Shown piece after piece: positions 26,091 through 33,418 of a stretch of DNA of 36,641 nucleotides. The notes beneath the pieces are model-generated. The model ran no database searches. It had not been told where the DNA came from and saw only the letters and a program-made list of their open reading frames with translations. This stretch comes from Verrucomicrobiota bacterium (GTDB lineage: Bacteria; Verrucomicrobiota; Verrucomicrobiia; Limisphaerales; Fontisphaeraceae): the NCBI GenBank assembly GCA_037139415.1, contig JBAXGN010000067.1, positions 1 through 36,641 of the forward strand. Reading direction: 5' to 3'. The position numbers were made by a program, and so were the translations under genes. Each line of letters opens with the position of its first letter. The stretch's first letter is position 1.

Positions 26091-27452
26091 ATGCGTAAAA
26101 AAATAGCAACCAATGAAGTACTGCGGCTCTTGCGCCAATATGAGAGCCGTAATGTCACCTTCATGGAGACGGATGGTTCCTGGCCCATTGTCTTTGAGCG
26201 GGCGCAAGGGGTTCATGTTTGGGACGCCGCCGGGCGTAAGTACCTTGATCTGACTGCCGCCTTTGGGGTGGCGGCCGCGGGGCACGCCAATCCCCGGGTG
26301 GTGGCTGCCGGACGGCAGCAGATGGGCCGGTTGCTGCACGCGATGGGCGATGTCCACCCGCATGCGCCCAAGGCGTTGCTGGCCCGGGAACTCAGCCGCC
26401 TGACCTACGAGCGGTGGGCACGCGTGGGTCAATACTCTCCGCAAGTCCATGGTAAGGTCATCTTTTGCAATTCCGGATTTGAAGCGGTTGAGGCGGCGTT
26501 GAAGACCGCGTTTCTGTTAACCAAGCGCAAAGGGGTCATCGCTTTCAAGGGCGCTTATCACGGGCTGGGTTACGGGGCGTTGAATGCCACCCATCGCCGG
26601 CATTTTCGCCAGCCGTTCCTCCCACAAATCAAACAGTTTGGCCGGTTTCTGACATATCCCGCGTGCCTGGATGATTTGCTGGGCGTGGAAGCGGAATTGC
26701 GAGCGTGTTTAAACCAGGAGCCCATTGGCGCGGTGCTGGTGGAACCCGTGCAGGCACGGGGCGGGATTCAGGTGCCGCCGCTGGAATTTTTCCCGGTTTT
26801 GCGCACGTTGTGCAGCAAGTATAACGTGGCCCTGATATTCGACGAAATCTACACCGGCTTTGGCCGCACGGGTCGCTGGTTTGCGTGCGAACACACGGCC
26901 GTGGTTCCCGACTTGATCTGCGTGGGCAAGGCGATGGCCGGCGGGTTCCCGATTTCCGCCTGTGTGGGGCGCGCCGATTACATGGACCTCGCCTGGCCGG
27001 AATCCAACGGGGAAGCCATTCACACCAGCACCTTTCTGGGGCATCCGGTCGGCTGCCGCATGGCGCTGGCCCAGATCGCTGAATTGCAGGCACGGCATCT
27101 GCCGGAGCGCAGCGCGAAACTGGGAGCATTTGCGTTGCAGGAACTGCAGGCCCTGGCGCGTCATCTTCAAAACACCCATCCCAAACTCAAAGCAGACGCG
27201 CGTGGACAAGGGTTGATGCTGGGGTTGGAATTGCAATTCAAAGACGGGACACCCGCCACACAACTGTCCCTGGCGGTGATCAAGGATATGTTGCAGCGTG
27301 GCTATATTTTACTGCCCGAAGGAGAACACGCCAACGTCATCAGCCTCACGCCGCCGCTGACCATCACCCAACGCCAACTGAAAAGCACCATCGCGGCGCT
27401 GGGCACTTCGGTGAGAGATTGCGCCGCCCGGGTGCGGCCGGAGACGCTCTAA
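26091..27452 (+). CDS. Class III pyridoxal-phosphate aminotransferase
   Basis: 453 aa, cytoplasmic, fold type I. The cofactor lysine is K280 in C-V-G-K-A-M-A-G-G-F-P-I-S-A. Asp251 in L-I-F-D-E-I-Y-T-G-F-G-R-T-G binds the pyridine nitrogen. FCNSGFEAVEAALKTAFLLT and FKGAYHGLGYGAL are the PLP-phosphate and substrate-side blocks, and EPVQARGGIQVPP also matches the family. Relatives include acetylornithine, 4-aminobutyrate, putrescine and glutamate-semialdehyde aminotransferases. No pathway partner lies beside it, so the substrate is left open. The ATG at 26091 follows AGGA by about 7 nt. The opposite flank is the 399-nt region shared with leuS. Confidence 0.9.
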   Translation: MRKKIATNEVLRLLRQYESRNVTFMETDGSWPIVFERAQGVHVWDAAGRKYLDLTAAFGVAAAGHANPRVVAAGRQQMGRLLHAMGDVHPHAPKALLARELSRLTYERWARVGQYSPQVHGKVIFCNSGFEAVEAALKTAFLLTKRKGVIAFKGAYHGLGYGALNATHRRHFRQPFLPQIKQFGRFLTYPACLDDLLGVEAELRACLNQEPIGAVLVEPVQARGGIQVPPLEFFPVLRTLCSKYNVALIFDEIYTGFGRTGRWFACEHTAVVPDLICVGKAMAGGFPISACVGRADYMDLAWPESNGEAIHTSTFLGHPVGCRMALAQIAELQARHLPERSAKLGAFALQELQALARHLQNTHPKLKADARGQGLMLGLELQFKDGTPATQLSLAVIKDMLQRGYILLPEGEHANVISLTPPLTITQRQLKSTIAALGTSVRDCAARVRPETL

Positions 27453-27458
27453 TTCCTT

Positions 27459-27592
27459 AAAGCCGAAAACCGAAATGCGAAATCCGAAGAAAAACCGGAA
27501 CCCGAAGCCCGAAGCCGATTTGCAGGCTGGAGCATGGAGACTGGCGATACCCCGTTCGGCTTTCGGCTTTCGGTTTTCGGACTTCGGTTTTG
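27459..27592. repeat. Imperfect inverted repeat of CCGAAA/TTTCGG units upstream of rsmA
   Basis: The left arm at about 27459-27517 is a run of C-C-G-A-A units (CCGAAAACCGAAATGCG and on). The right arm 27555-27592 is a run of TTTCGG units (TCGGCTTTCGGTTTTCGG). They pair imperfectly around a 37-nt centre. Reading an upstream start through it would add a repeat-encoded N-terminus to RsmA, which is not credible. The same unit type sits in leuS at 23892-23945. Confidence 0.65.
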
Positions 27593-27632
27593 TCCGATTC
27601 TTTCCACGCCAAGCGCAAGGAGCGGTGCTGCC

Positions 27633-28496
27633 ATGACTCTTTCCGAAATGCGGCAAATCTTGGCGCAACGTGATCTGCAACTGACCAAATCACTCGGCCA
27701 GAACTTTCTCCACGACGGCAACCAGTTGCGGCGCATTGTCGCGGCGGCGGAATTGACTAAGGCCGACCAGGTTTTGGAAATTGGCCCCGGCTTGGGACCA
27801 CTCACCGAACTGCTGCTGGCACAGGCGGGCAAGGTGCTGGCCATTGAGAAGGATGCGCGCCTCGCCGCTATTTTGCAGGAGCGCTTCGCCGCCGTTGCGA
27901 ACCTCGAACTGCTGACCGCCGACGCCCTGGAGATCCTGCGGCGCGAGGCCCGCGATTGGTCCGCCTGGAAATTGGTGGCCAACCTGCCGTACTCGGTGGC
28001 CTCGCCCCTCCTGGTCGAACTGGCGCAATCCCCGCAACGTCCACAGCGTCTGGTCTGCACGCTGCAACTGGAAGTCGCCCAACGCCTGATGGCTGATCCG
28101 AGTTCGGACCACTACGGTTTGCTCACCTTGCTGGTCCAGCTTGATTACGAGCCGCGCGACTCGTTCAAAATCCCGGCCTCCTGTTTTTTCCCCGCGCCGG
28201 AGGTGGATAGCGCCTGTGTCGTGTTGCATCGGCGGCCGGTCCCGCTGGTCACGGGGGATGAGCGCACCGCGTTCCTGTGGCTGATCCGGCAGGGGTTTTC
28301 GCAACGCCGCAAAATGTTGCGCAAACTGTATAAAGCCGGCTGGTCCGAGCCCGTGCTCTCCGCTGCCTTTGAAAAAGCTGGCGTGCCCACCACGTCGCGC
28401 GCGGAAGCGCTCAGTTTGGAAACGTTTATCGCCCTGGCCCGGCAATTGAAAAAGCCCGGTGTCGCACAGCAATTTAACCAGCCACCCGTTTTATGA
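27633..28496 (+). CDS. rsmA: 16S rRNA (adenine1518-N6/adenine1519-N6) dimethyltransferase
   Basis: 287 aa. It dimethylates two adjacent adenines in the 3' terminal helix of 16S rRNA during small-subunit assembly. The N-terminal L-G-Q-N-F-L (residues 21-26), SAM-binding V-L-E-I-G-P-G-L-G (47-55), acidic A-I-E-K-D (70-74) and catalytic N-L-P-Y (117-120) are all present. The C-terminal helical domain has FRQ-like FLWLIRQGFSQRRKMLRKL. The ATG at 27633 is preceded by AAGGAG 10 nt upstream. A longer start at 27534 would be read through the repeat and is rejected. Its TGA overlaps the next gene's ATG (ATGA), so the two are translationally coupled. Confidence 0.96.
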   Translation: MTLSEMRQILAQRDLQLTKSLGQNFLHDGNQLRRIVAAAELTKADQVLEIGPGLGPLTELLLAQAGKVLAIEKDARLAAILQERFAAVANLELLTADALEILRREARDWSAWKLVANLPYSVASPLLVELAQSPQRPQRLVCTLQLEVAQRLMADPSSDHYGLLTLLVQLDYEPRDSFKIPASCFFPAPEVDSACVVLHRRPVPLVTGDERTAFLWLIRQGFSQRRKMLRKLYKAGWSEPVLSAAFEKAGVPTTSRAEALSLETFIALARQLKKPGVAQQFNQPPVL

Positions 28497-29296
28497 GTGA
28501 AGAGATTTTTGATGTCGTCAATGAGCGCGATGAAGTCATCGGGCGGGAAACCCGCCGGGAAGTGCATCGCCTCGGGCTGAAACACCGGGCGGTGCATGTG
28601 CTGGTCTTCAACCGGCGCGGCGAACTTTTTTTGCAGAAGCGTTCCTGGAAAAAAGACAAGCATCCCGGCACCTGGGACTCGTCCGCCTCGGGGCACCTGG
28701 CTTCCGGGGAGGATTACGATACCGCCGCCAGGCGGGAGGTCCGCGAGGAAATCGGGCTGGAACTCACTGAATGTCCCGAGCGACTCTTTAAAATCAATGC
28801 CTGCCCGGATACCGGCATGGAATTTGTGTGGGTCTATCGCAGTGAATCCGAGGGGCCATTCCGCCTCCAGCCAGAGGAAATTGAAACTGGCACGTGGTTT
28901 AGCCCGGAACACTTGGACCACTGGCTGGCCGAAAAACCGAGTGCCTTTGCTCCCAGCTTCCCGCTGATCTGGAGCCTGTACCGTGACAACTTAACCACCA
29001 CTGCGCACCCACTTTTAGCGGACGCCCCTGAAGCCAGCGCGCTTGCGTCCCGGCTGGCGGTGGAATCGCCGGCGAACCAATCCATGGACACCTCCGGCGC
29101 CGAACGATTGGAAAAGCTCGAAACCCACCTCGCCTTTCTGGAGCGCCAGGTGGAGCAGTTGAACGAAGTGGTCGTCGAGCAGGCGAAAATCCTGCATCGC
29201 CTGCAAACCCTGGTGCGCAATCAGGCGGAAAGCATCGAAACCATGGAACTGGAGCGGATCAAAAGCACCAACCCCAAACCGCCGCATTATCAGTAG
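28493..29296 (+). CDS. Nudix hydrolase fused to a C-terminal SlyX domain
   Basis: 267 aa. Residues 1-165 are a Nudix domain of the IPP-isomerase-like/YfcD type (EIFDVVNERDEVIGRETR, RAVHVLVFNRRGELFLQKRS, PGTWDSSASGHL). The Nudix box G67-x5-E73-x7-R81-E-V-x-E-E-x-G-L89 matches the consensus exactly. After a linker of about 35 residues, 203-267 are a complete SlyX-like coiled coil (ERLEKLETHLAFLERQVEQL, V-V-E-Q) ending in the diagnostic K-P-P-H-Y. An ATG at 29084 (residue 198) could start a separate SlyX-only product, but no clear ribosome binding site is seen there. The gene overlaps rsmA by 4 nt. Substrate unknown; SlyX function is also unknown. Confidence 0.88.
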   Translation: MSEEIFDVVNERDEVIGRETRREVHRLGLKHRAVHVLVFNRRGELFLQKRSWKKDKHPGTWDSSASGHLASGEDYDTAARREVREEIGLELTECPERLFKINACPDTGMEFVWVYRSESEGPFRLQPEEIETGTWFSPEHLDHWLAEKPSAFAPSFPLIWSLYRDNLTTTAHPLLADAPEASALASRLAVESPANQSMDTSGAERLEKLETHLAFLERQVEQLNEVVVEQAKILHRLQTLVRNQAESIETMELERIKSTNPKPPHYQ

Positions 29297-29434
29297 TTAA
29301 AAAGAAGGAAATGGAACTCAGCAGTTGGAAGCAGGCGGCCGGCGGGGAAAGGGCGCGGAAAAATAAACGGTAAAATTGGGTGTTTCGCTATTGCGTCGGC
29401 CTCCCGTTGTGTGCTAGTCATAGGTCTGGCGTGT

Positions 29435-29511
29435 CGGAACGTAGCTCAGCCTGGTAGAGCACTTGGTTTGGGACCAAGACGTCGCAGGTTCAAATCCTGT
29501 CGTTCCGACCA
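29435..29511 (+). tRNA. tRNA-Pro (anticodon UGG)
   Basis: A complete 77-nt cloverleaf. Acceptor stem CGGAACG/CGTTCCG (29435-29441 with 29501-29507), D arm GCTC...GAGC, and anticodon stem CTTGG/CCAAG with loop TTTGGGA and anticodon TGG at 29469-29471. The T arm is GCAGG-TTCAAAT-CCTGT, and A plus an encoded CCA closes it at 29508-29511. It follows the Nudix-SlyX gene and precedes the duplicated repeat. Confidence 0.97.
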
Positions 29512-29543
29512 TTTTCTTTTACGCGGTGAAGGAGTGATTGACC

Positions 29544-29786
29544 GCATTCCGCAATGGACTGGTTTTCATCCGTGCCATTCGTGTAATCCATGGTTAAAAA
29601 TCCGGAATTGGACCACGGATTACACCGATAACACGGATAGAACCAAACACTGTTTGGCCTTTCGCATTCCGCATTCCGCAATGGACTGGTTTTCATCCGT
29701 GCCATTCGTGTTATCCGTGGTTAAAAATCCGGAATTGAACCACGGATTACACCGATAACACGGATAGAACCAAACACCTGTTTGGC
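29544..29786. repeat. Two direct copies of a 115-bp imperfectly palindromic repeat
   Basis: Copy 1 (29544-29658) and copy 2 (29671-29786) both run from GCATTCCGCAATGGACTGG to AACCAAACAC..TGTTTGGC, 127 nt apart, with only a few differences. Each copy is itself a long imperfect palindrome: ATCCGTGCCATTCGTGTTAT..GTGGTT against AACCACGGATTACACCG..AACACGGAT, with about 28-bp arms around AAAAATCCGGAATTG. A related diverged element is at 4136-4199. The open frames that cross it on both strands are repeat-encoded and not genes. Confidence 0.85.
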
Positions 29787-29816
29787 AATCCGCATTCCGC
29801 AATCCGCATTCCGCAA
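29787..29816. repeat. Short tandem tract of GCATTCCGCAATCC units
   Basis: AATCCGCATTCCGC is repeated twice in a row directly after the second 115-bp copy. It is the reverse complement of the TTGCGGAATGCGGA units at about 4212-4290, and partial units also flank copy 1 and copy 2 at 29664-29680. Confidence 0.6.
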
Positions 29817-29840
29817 TCAAAGCTGGTGCTGCCGGAAATG

Positions 29841-29872
29841 AACAAAAACGGCGTTCGGGTAGAACGCCGTTT
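29841..29872 (-). terminator. Intrinsic terminator of rpsT
   Basis: The perfect 11-bp stem AAACGGCGTTC/GAACGCCGTTT (29846-29856 with 29862-29872) has a 5-nt loop. On the minus strand it is followed by a TTTTTGTT run. It sits 26 nt after the rpsT stop codon. Confidence 0.85.
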
Positions 29873-29898
29873 CACAGAAGAAAATGGAGACGGAGCGG

Positions 29899-30162
29899 TT
29901 ACTTGACCTTGGCGAGGGCCAGGGCCAAGCGCGAGCGCTTGCGTTGGGCGGTGCCCTTGGGGATGACGCCCACTTTGGCGGCTTTATCCAAGGCGGAACT
30001 CAAAGCCCGGTAGGCCTTGGTGGCTTCTTCTTTTTTACTTGCGGTCACGAGCGTTTGATAGCTCTTGTGCAGGGATTTCAGGCGCGTCTTTACCGCGCGA
30101 TTCTGCAAGCGTTTGCGTTCATTCCCGCGTACCCGCCGTTCGGCTGACTTCGTATTCGGCAT
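29899..30162 (-). CDS. rpsT: 30S ribosomal protein S20
   Basis: 87 aa, the usual length, very basic and helical. It starts M-P-N-T-K-S-A-E-R-R-V-R and continues N-R-A-V-K-T-R-L-K, ALDKAAKVGVIPKGTAQRKR and S-R-L-A. It is a primary binding protein of the 16S rRNA 5' domain. Single-gene transcript: a candidate promoter lies upstream (30198-30225) and a strong intrinsic terminator downstream (29841-29872). Confidence 0.97.
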   Translation of the reverse strand: MPNTKSAERRVRGNERKRLQNRAVKTRLKSLHKSYQTLVTASKKEEATKAYRALSSALDKAAKVGVIPKGTAQRKRSRLALALAKVK

Positions 30163-30197
30163 AAATCAATATCTATAGTTATAAACCAGAGCGCGCT

Positions 30198-30225
30198 ACC
30201 CTAGCGAATTCCCCGCCTTTGTCAA
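30198..30225 (-). promoter_or_regulatory. Candidate promoter for rpsT
   Basis: On the minus strand a perfect -35 TTGACA (30220-30225) is followed after 16 nt by TAGGGT (30198-30203), a weak -10. This leaves a leader of about 30 nt before the rpsT ATG. Confidence 0.35.
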
Positions 30226-30419
30226 TGGCTTTGCCAAAGATTTTTTGCGCCCCCTATTATGCGTCCGATTTCAAGCAGTGGGAGTGAGTGCATTACTCCC
30301 CAGTCTGGCACAACCCGCAGGAATCGCTGAGCTTCCTGAAAAAGGACCTGGCAGAGAAGCTTCGTTGATTAGTGGCCGGAGGTGAAATGGCATGCAACCA
30401 AATTGGTTAATGTTGAAGC

Positions 30420-31430
30420 TTAGTCCACCATCGTGTCGTAAAATTCAAGGATGTCGCCCTTGACTTTGCTTTCCTTGAACTTGATGGCGGCGCGCGGATG
30501 CTGATTGCGCAGGCCGGTCAGCATGTACGGCAGGTCAAACCCCCACCGCAACTCGGCTTGCATCGGCTCGATATGCTCTTGGATGCAGCCCAGGATGGGC
30601 CGCAGCTTGTATTTCGGGTTGTGCAGAAAACCGATCAGTAATTCCATGGGGCAATTGCCCGCGCCGCGTCCCAAGCCGGCGATGGTGGCATCCACCATGT
30701 TCGCACCGCAGATAATGGCCTCGATGGTGTTAGCATACGCAAGCTGCATATTATTATGCGCATGGATACCCACCTCTTTGCCACTATTCTTGACGTAGCC
30801 AAGATACTTTTTCATCAGGAACCGCACCTGCTCGCTGTACAGAGAACCAAAGCTGTCCACCACATAAACGCTCTCGACCTCGGAGTTGGCCAGGAGTTCC
30901 AGCCCCTCGTTCAGCTCCCGCTCGGCGATGGTCGAGGCGGACATGATGTTGACCGTGGTTTCATAGCCCTTGTCATGGGCGTCCTTGATCATATCAATCG
31001 CCGAAGGAATCTGGCTGATGTAGGCGGCGACGCGGATCATGTCCACCACGCTTTCCTTTTTCGGCAGGATGTCCGAATGATAATCGGTGCGGTCGGCGTC
31101 CGCCATGACGGAAATCTTCAAGTTGCTCGGGTTGTCGCCGATGATGCGGCGGATGTCCGTTTCCCGGCAGTATTTCCAATCGCCGTATTCTCCCGGGACA
31201 ATGATCTTTTGGGACGACTTGTACCCGATTTCCATGTAATCCACCCCGGATTCGACGCACGCCTTATAGACCGCGCGGACGACTTCGTCGCTAAACTTGT
31301 GATTGTTCATCAACCCGCCATCGCGGATGGTGCAATCCAGCACCTTGATCTCCGGACGATAGGACACCCAGCGTCCTGCGGATGACTCTTTTGGCTTGGC
31401 CGTCTGGGCCGCCTTGACTTGCGTACTCAT
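30420..31430 (-). CDS. DRE-TIM metallolyase-family aldolase-like enzyme
   Basis: 336 aa, cytoplasmic TIM barrel of the HMGL/isopropylmalate-synthase-like superfamily. The signature K-V-L-D-C-T-I-R-D-G-G is at about residues 29-39, followed by N-N-H-K-F. The metal-binding H-A-H pair is G-I-H-A-H-N-N-M-Q-L-A-Y, and the superfamily block DATIAGLGRGAGNCPMELLI follows. 4-hydroxy-2-oxovalerate aldolases share these motifs, but there is no aldehyde dehydrogenase partner beside it, so it is not part of a meta-cleavage operon. The conserved start is ambiguous: residues 1-20 are low-complexity, and the ATG at 31430 is the only upstream ATG I see. Reaction not assigned. Confidence 0.82.
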   Translation of the reverse strand: MSTQVKAAQTAKPKESSAGRWVSYRPEIKVLDCTIRDGGLMNNHKFSDEVVRAVYKACVESGVDYMEIGYKSSQKIIVPGEYGDWKYCRETDIRRIIGDNPSNLKISVMADADRTDYHSDILPKKESVVDMIRVAAYISQIPSAIDMIKDAHDKGYETTVNIMSASTIAERELNEGLELLANSEVESVYVVDSFGSLYSEQVRFLMKKYLGYVKNSGKEVGIHAHNNMQLAYANTIEAIICGANMVDATIAGLGRGAGNCPMELLIGFLHNPKYKLRPILGCIQEHIEPMQAELRWGFDLPYMLTGLRNQHPRAAIKFKESKVKGDILEFYDTMVD

Positions 31431-31636
31431 ATAAATATGTCTCGGTTATGTTTTACTGCGGACGGGATGCTAACGTGCCGCGCCCGGCTTTGGCAAGCGG
31501 ATACTATCGGGATTGCTAATAAGATGATAATGTGTACTTAACTCACATTCCGCACCAACTGTTGCAGGCACCGAAGAACGGGATCTGTGCCGCTCGCAGA
31601 TTGAGCGTATTTGACGGAGGCTGGCCAAGAAAGCGC

Positions 31637-33316
31637 CTATTCGGCGGCTTTCTTTTTGCCTTTCTTTTTGCCCGCCATCGGGCGATCAACCGCTTTGCCA
31701 TCGGATATGGCTTGGGCTTTGAATTCGTCCATGTGCTTCTGCCATTCCGCAGTCATCGCGGTGACTTTGTCTGGATGTTGGGCGGCAAGATTGTTGCATT
31801 CGGAGCGATCCTTGCTCAGGTCATATAATTCCCAGGCGTTGGTGCCATCGGCCACCACTTTCCAGTCGCCCATCCGGATGGCGCGATTATCACTGTGGAA
31901 CCACCAGAAATAATCATGCGAGACGGTTTGATCTTTCGTAAACACCGGCACCAGGCTTTTGCCGGGTAACGGCGGGCGGGCTTCGCCCGGCTGCGCCGGC
32001 GGTTGCGCGCCCCCCACGACGTCAAGCAGGGTCGGCACCAAGTCTATGAGGTGGCCCGGATTATTCCGCAACTCTCCCCGGGCCTTGATGCCGCCCAGCC
32101 ATTGCACGATGAGCGGGGTGGAGATGCCGCCCTCGTGTACCCAGGATTTGTGCAGGCGCAACGGGGTGTTGGCGGCGGTGGACCAGCCTGGCCCCAGGCA
32201 GAGGAAGGTTTTGCCCGATCCCGGGTCAGCAGTCTGGTCGTGACCATCGCCGCGAATGATTTGTTCGGCGGACGCGCCGTTGTCGGACAGGAACAGGATC
32301 AGCGTGTTTTCGTAAGCACCCATGGCCTTGAGCTGTTCCAGCACGCGGCCAATCTCGCGGTCCATGCGGTCCACCATCGCGGCATGGATGGCCATCTTGG
32401 TGGCTTGGAAACGCTTTTGTTCAGCGGATAACTCAGTCCACGCCACCGCCCGGCCCGCCTCGCCTTCGCCAATCTGCTTTTTCAAGCCCTCTTCCGCCAG
32501 GTTCCAGTTGGGATAAGACTGCGGCATGCGTGGCGACAACGCGCCGTTGGAGAAACCCATGTCCCGCTGGCGCTGATAACGGTGCTCGCGGGCCACGTCC
32601 CAGCCATCGAGGTAGCGGTCACGATATTTGGCGATATCCTCGGGCAACGCGTGCAAGGGGAAATGCGGAGAAATGAAAGCCAGGTAGTGGAAGAAAGGGC
32701 GGGCGGGATATTTTTCGGCGTGTTCCTTCAGGCACTTGATGGCATGGCTGGCAATGTAGGTGGTGGCATAATAGCCGGAACCGGGCTCGACCGCCGGCAG
32801 TTTCACATCGTCCTCGAAATGTTCGCGCGGATAAAAATAGCGGTTATGGTCTTCGATGGAATAGGAACGGTCAAACCCGGCAGGGAGGCGCTGGCCATCC
32901 ACGTGCCATTTGCCGGAATGATAGGCGCGATACCCAAGCGGTTTCAAATACGCGGGCAGGAGCTGCGCCCAAGCGGGGCGCATGCCATTGTTGCCGCTCT
33001 GGATGCCGGGCACGGTGTCGCGCCGGACCTGTTGCGCGTAATAACCCGTGAGGATGCTGGCGCGGGAAGGCCAGCAACGGGCGGTGTTGTAAAATTGGGT
33101 GAAACGTACACCGTTTTCGGCGAGCCGATTCAAATTTGGGGTCTCGATTTCTCCGCCGTAACAACCTGCATCCGAATACCCCATGTCGTCCGCCAGGATG
33201 AGCAGGATATTGGGTTTGGTTCCCGGCATAGCGGCGGTGGCTGGCGAAACCAACGGCAGGAACGCAGGCAACATGGCCGCCAGGCCAGTCGCGATGCCGC
33301 GAAGCACGTTCTTCAT
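31637..33316 (-). CDS. Exported formylglycine sulfatase with Lys-rich C-terminus
   Basis: 559 aa from the ATG at 33316; an ATG three codons upstream is also possible. A signal peptide (VLRGIATGLAAMLPAFLPLV) precedes the sulfatase domain. L-A-D-D-M-G-Y (D43, D44) holds the calcium. The formylglycine motif is C81-W-P-S-R-A-S-I-L-T-G. HSGKWHVDGQRLPAGFDRSY, FLSDNGASAEQ and V-H-E-G-G-I-S-T-P-L also match. The protein ends in a basic A-G-K-K-K-G-K-K-K-A-A-E tail. A small hairpin overlaps the stop codon (about 31628-31652) but lacks a clean T tract. It lies 102 nt downstream of the toroid-like gene and may be co-transcribed with it, as in a sulfated-polysaccharide locus. The substrate is inferred only as a sulfated glycan. 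Confidence 0.92.
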   Translation of the reverse strand: MKNVLRGIATGLAAMLPAFLPLVSPATAAMPGTKPNILLILADDMGYSDAGCYGGEIETPNLNRLAENGVRFTQFYNTARCWPSRASILTGYYAQQVRRDTVPGIQSGNNGMRPAWAQLLPAYLKPLGYRAYHSGKWHVDGQRLPAGFDRSYSIEDHNRYFYPREHFEDDVKLPAVEPGSGYYATTYIASHAIKCLKEHAEKYPARPFFHYLAFISPHFPLHALPEDIAKYRDRYLDGWDVAREHRYQRQRDMGFSNGALSPRMPQSYPNWNLAEEGLKKQIGEGEAGRAVAWTELSAEQKRFQATKMAIHAAMVDRMDREIGRVLEQLKAMGAYENTLILFLSDNGASAEQIIRGDGHDQTADPGSGKTFLCLGPGWSTAANTPLRLHKSWVHEGGISTPLIVQWLGGIKARGELRNNPGHLIDLVPTLLDVVGGAQPPAQPGEARPPLPGKSLVPVFTKDQTVSHDYFWWFHSDNRAIRMGDWKVVADGTNAWELYDLSKDRSECNNLAAQHPDKVTAMTAEWQKHMDEFKAQAISDGKAVDRPMAGKKKGKKKAAE

Positions 33317-33418
33317 AGCGATCATAATTTCAAACAGTCTGGCGGTCAGAGTAACCCTAGGGCAGAACTCCGGGCAATGGGATTCTTGCAGCCGTGGATG
33401 CCGGCCAGCCGAAATCAG

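Noticed and set aside
27534-27632. 33-residue N-terminal extension of RsmA
   Set aside because: Encoded by the TTTCGG repeat, and the ATG at 27633 has a good ribosome binding site and gives the family's normal N-terminus.
29411-29758. 115-codon open frame
   Set aside because: Runs through tRNA-Pro and both repeat copies; its sequence is repeat-encoded.
29544-29816. Tandem repeats looking like a CRISPR array
   Set aside because: Only two 115-bp units, each a long palindrome, with a 12-nt interval and no unique spacers; no cas genes in the window.
30270-30368. Short peptide-like stretch (H-Y-S-P-V-W-H-N-P-Q) ahead of the aldolase region
   Set aside because: It could be a gene remnant, but it has a stop just upstream, no start, and I cannot match it to any family.
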